Origin: Cinnamomum chago
Lineage: Eukaryota > Streptophyta > Magnoliopsida > Laurales > Lauraceae
Direction of reading: 5' to 3'
Assembly: GCA_038049695.1 (NCBI GenBank)
Contig: CP142453.1
Span: forward strand, 114,406,001-114,470,000
Length of the DNA: 64,000 bases
Shown: piece after piece, positions 63,201-64,000 of the stretch
How the letters are laid out: each line of letters starts with the position of its first letter
How positions within the stretch are numbered: the stretch's first letter is position 1
Notes under the pieces: model-generated
What the model saw: only the letters and a program-made list of their open reading frames with translations
What the model was told of the DNA's origin: nothing
Database searches by the model: none
Translations under genes and position numbers: made by a program

Positions 63201-63980
63201 TGCAATTGATCTGAGAAAGAATAAATGGCAACAAAGGAGGAAAGTTGAAGGGCCTAAAAAGATTGAGGAAGTTCACAGGGATGCAGCTCAAGAACGGCAA
63301 CTACAGACGAGTAGGTTGTCTCGTGGCGGACCTGGCATCAGTTCTTTGAGAAGGGGGCAGCCTATTGATTATTGTCCTCGAGGGTCCACTGCATTATTTT
63401 CATTGAATCCCCAACAAATGAGTGGTCTCCGCAGTTTCCCACCTCAGGTTCGTGGATATGGAACTCAAGATGTTCGGTTGGAGGATAGACATTCTCTCGA
63501 AAGCAGGATGCTATCAGTTCCCCTGCCACAAAGGCCTATTGATGACGACTCTATTACTCTAGGCCCACAAGGTGGTCTTGCAAGAGGAATGTCCATTAGG
63601 GGACAACCTTTGATCCCAAGTGCTCCCTCCCCCGATGTTTCTTCTATGAATGGGGACCCCAGAAGAATGGCATTGGGTCCAAATGGTTACAGTTCTGCAT
63701 CAGATTGGGCGTTTAATTCAAGAGAGGATCTTTTGCCGAGATACGGGCCAGAGCGGTTTATGGCAGCACATGCTTATGAGAAATCAAATTCCCTAGAGCG
63801 CAGTACTTCTGGTGGCAGGGATTTAAGGAATGCTGATAGTGCTTTTGATAGATCGATGGCAACATTGATTGGCATGGATCATGGATCTTCAACTGGGGTT
63901 CGCGGTCTTCCGATGGAATCGAAGATGTCTGAAGATCATTTGCGAAATAAGTCCATATCAGCCATTCGGGAATACTACAG
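39255..63980 (+). CDS. EIF4G: Translation initiation factor eIF4G, 3' partial
   Basis: Seven coding exons in view: 39255-39403, 39553-39689, 39883-40017, 57555-57622, 57734-57790, 58555-59976, 60607-63980, giving 1780 residues; the gene continues past the edge. The start MSFNQSRVERSE matches the plant eIF4G N-terminus. KITHPDTHEELKLDKR lies near residue 365 and DDWEDVAEIPTPKL at about 1080. The eIF4E-binding motif YTKDFLL (Y-x4-L-hydrophobic) is at about 1120, and the MIF4G domain runs from about 1306 to 1534 (QLKAILNKLTPQNFNRLF to VRFMLKDAIDLRKNKW). The MA3 domain should follow outside the window. eIF4G scaffolds eIF4E, eIF4A, eIF3 and PABP on capped mRNA. The frame is kept across the 17.5-kb intron 4 (phase 1 on both sides), so the distant exons belong to one gene. 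The reading frame is open through all exons; the last donor is TACTACAG|GTTACA. Confidence 0.93.
40463..40954. mobile_element. Possible ~490-bp inverted-repeat element
   Basis: TAGTTGTCAATTTCATTCC at 40463 resembles the complement of the right end (ggaattctcaacta, 40941-40954). Inside the ends, attccrgg/ccggaat words and cccaaaattggccca repeats recur. The flanks do not give a convincing target duplication, so this is tentative. Confidence 0.35.
41023..42260 (-). pseudogene. Antisense LINE 3' fragment (zf-RVT and RNase H)
   Basis: Read on the minus strand from ~42230 down, it gives a zinc-binding segment (IWKFKAAPSMVAFGWLACIG, RILTMHNRR, MVNACPLCVANAE). A linker follows, then an RNase H segment (KFNFNGGALGNPNQAGVEG near 41540; NKVEAEALQLGLREIRHLNN near 41400; NAIVERDSL). 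It ends at a T-run (41023-41033), which is the poly(A) tail in sense. Several stops and frameshifts break it. The same family occurs in the opposite orientation at 51.8-53.6 kb. Confidence 0.8.
42595..42897 (+). repeat. Copia 5' LTR
   Basis: 303 bp, starting TGTTAAATGG and ending TTTGACA, so the canonical TG...CA ends are present. It differs from the 3' LTR only in the block ataatcaagtg (ataatctagtg in the 3' copy). Confidence 0.97.
42898..42909 (+). other. Copia primer-binding site
   Basis: TGGTATCAGAGC follows the LTR without a gap. It is complementary to the 3' end of plant initiator tRNA-Met, the usual primer for copia elements. Confidence 0.93.
43533..47657 (+). pseudogene. Copia gag-pol, one in-frame stop
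   Basis: The first ATG (GCCATGG context) is at 43533. A 1181-codon frame runs to a TAA at 47076-47078, and the same frame is open again from 47079 to the TGA at 47655-47657. Domains in order, residues from 43533: gag UBN2-type region from about 10; two Cys knuckles (CFGCKNYGHYASQC at 250, CNYCKSNGHVITEC at 268); aspartic protease WFIDSGASNHMT (~354); pre-integrase WHNRLGH (~486); integrase core with HSDVWG, DDHSR and NGVAERKNR (about 548-655); reverse transcriptase from ~875 with FDVKNAFLHGDL and the catalytic YVDD at ~1057. After the stop comes RNase H with SDVDWAGCPDSRRSTTG, STEAEYRA and HIEVACHYIRD. There are no other stops or frameshifts. The stop should separate RNase H from the polyprotein, so this copy is probably unable to move on its own. 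Confidence 0.95.
47656..47664 (+). other. Copia polypurine tract
   Basis: GAGGGGGGG directly precedes the 3' LTR, overlapping the gag-pol stop codon. It is the expected plus-strand primer site. Confidence 0.85.
47665..47967 (+). repeat. Copia 3' LTR
   Basis: 303 bp, identical to the 5' LTR except for one A/T difference (ataatctagtg). Confidence 0.97.
49540..50060 (-). pseudogene. Antisense Gypsy integrase relic
   Basis: Minus-strand translation gives APWEGLG (~49965), then VVIDQVSKTAHFILCCR (~49900) with HLYFDEMVQIQGA. Further on are DCDIKYVDHF (~49790) and KFAHNHMKNRTTNNP (~49600). This is the order seen in Gypsy/Ty3 integrase (APWE, VVVDRFSKMAHFIPC, D-KF-HF, FAYN). Frames shift between blocks. 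It is non-functional. Confidence 0.7.
50689..51400 (-). repeat. Antisense Gypsy LTR relic, same family as in VPS13 intron 4
   Basis: In reverse complement the stretch ends gaatttgaagggcccg then gagttgtgaca, matching 4558-4591. It also contains cgactgactatagttcag, matching 4069-4082. Its terminus abuts a C25 run (50664-50688), and a G17 run lies at 51393-51409. Confidence 0.55.
51800..53629 (+). pseudogene. LINE 3' fragment (zf-RVT and RNase H), split by a MITE
   Basis: 5'-truncated. The segment from 51800 to 52472 encodes a zinc-binding region (FWDSLWSMKAPPRVIAFGWN, RILTMDNLLRRKVIVVNACP, CLASEESIDHLLLN) and a linker (SLWKERNLKCFEGK). After a 558-bp insertion it resumes at 53031 with RNase H (PPHGALKLNFDGSARGN), an EGYSSCVIQWM-like block near 53260, and AIAEADKLAKGVV near 53400. 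It ends in an A-run at 53618-53626. Several frameshifts are present. It is the same family as the antisense copy at 41-42 kb. Confidence 0.82.
52473..53030. mobile_element. 558-bp MITE inserted in the LINE
   Basis: The ends are inverted repeats (AAGGTTGGAAACC left; complement of the right end ATGGTTGGAAAACC). Just inside are GACTCG/CGAGTC words on both sides, with an AT-rich centre. The interrupted LINE reading (W-H-V-P | P-P-H-G-A) resumes exactly beyond it. The flanks cgtgcctcc and cccacctcc suggest a decayed 9-bp duplication. Confidence 0.7.
53684..55039 (+). mobile_element. Harbinger-like non-autonomous element, 1356 bp, about three internal units
   Basis: Flanked by TAA at 53681-53683 and 55040-55042. 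The ends GGTGGTGTTTGG and complement of the right end GGCGTTGTTTGG are inverted repeats of the Tourist/PIF style. Inside are about three diverged tandem units of ~350 bp, starting near 53950, 54292 and 54648. Each begins (g)gacccaaaatgatgatctgaacca-like and ends tgatgcaccaaagagccaaaa or is truncated. No transposase frame is visible. Related copies lie at 37537 and 24604. Confidence 0.78.
56560..57050 (-). pseudogene. Antisense Gypsy reverse-transcriptase/RNase H relic
   Basis: Minus-strand translation over three frames gives, in order, SEAYWTLEKL, EKKKCSSISNQLIFLGYV, NEEKVKAIQDWETPTNEVRS, and ISKALALAMLDFEKKSQLDC followed by DKVGVGMILS. This is the classical Gypsy stretch at the RT/RNase H junction. 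Many frameshifts and stops are present. Confidence 0.75.
60020..60521. mobile_element. hAT-like MITE in the eIF4G intron before the large exon
   Basis: TAGGGCTGTCAATGGG at 60020 and the complement of the right end TAGGGGTAAATCGGGCC (60505-60521) are the TAGGG-type ends of plant hAT MITEs. The 8-bp flanks cttattat and cgtatgag agree at only 5 positions, so the duplication is decayed or absent. It nearly fills intron 59977-60606. Confidence 0.6.
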
Positions 63981-64000
63981 GTTACATATTGTCTCCTGAT

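Noticed and set aside
1-64000. CRISPR arrays, rRNA or tRNA genes
   Set aside because: No regularly spaced short direct repeats and no cloverleaf or rRNA core sequence seen; the only tRNA-related match is the 12-base retroelement primer site.

Overview
This is plant nuclear DNA, almost certainly from an angiosperm. It carries five protein genes with GT-AG introns and plant-specific families: a VPS13/SHRUBBY-type lipid-transfer protein, a PLS-class PPR protein, MAP65-3, a PCRK-type receptor-like cytoplasmic kinase, and eIF4G. Introns are long and full of transposon debris, and there are many short TIR elements. That would suit a woody or early-diverging (magnoliid-like) lineage, but this is inference and the sequence alone does not fix the species.

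Layout. 1-14455 (+): the last 13 coding exons of a VPS13 gene, entering from the left edge, with introns holding an LTR relic, a 130-bp MITE with a perfect 9-bp target duplication, and a ~1-kb inverted-repeat element. 14456-18466: spacer with a decayed LINE and a 580-bp near-palindromic element ending 250 bp before the next start codon. 18467-20083 (+): intronless PPR gene. 20739-24208 (-): MAP65-3-like gene in 12 coding exons, convergent with the PPR gene. 24209-27415: spacer with a Harbinger-like fragment and a GC-rich hAT MITE. 27416-30979 (-): PCRK-like kinase in 4 exons. 30980-38690: AT-rich spacer ending in a Harbinger-like element. 38.7 kb to the right edge (+): eIF4G, with a 5'-UTR intron and seven coding exons in view, running past the window inside the gene.

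The most striking feature is intron 4 of eIF4G (40018-57554, 17.5 kb). It is a nested transposon landing site. It holds a very young Copia element (303-bp LTRs differing at one base, perfect 5-bp target duplication, one in-frame stop between reverse transcriptase and RNase H), two copies of one LINE family in opposite orientations (one split by a MITE), antisense Gypsy RT/RNase H, integrase and LTR relics, and a 1.36-kb Harbinger-like element built from about three internal tandem units.

The five genes are unrelated housekeeping or signalling genes (lipid transfer, organelle RNA processing, phragmoplast microtubule bundling, pattern-triggered immunity, translation initiation) and form no pathway or cluster. 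I see no tRNA or rRNA gene and no CRISPR, and nothing that amounts to a new multi-gene system. The novelty is in the transposon architecture.
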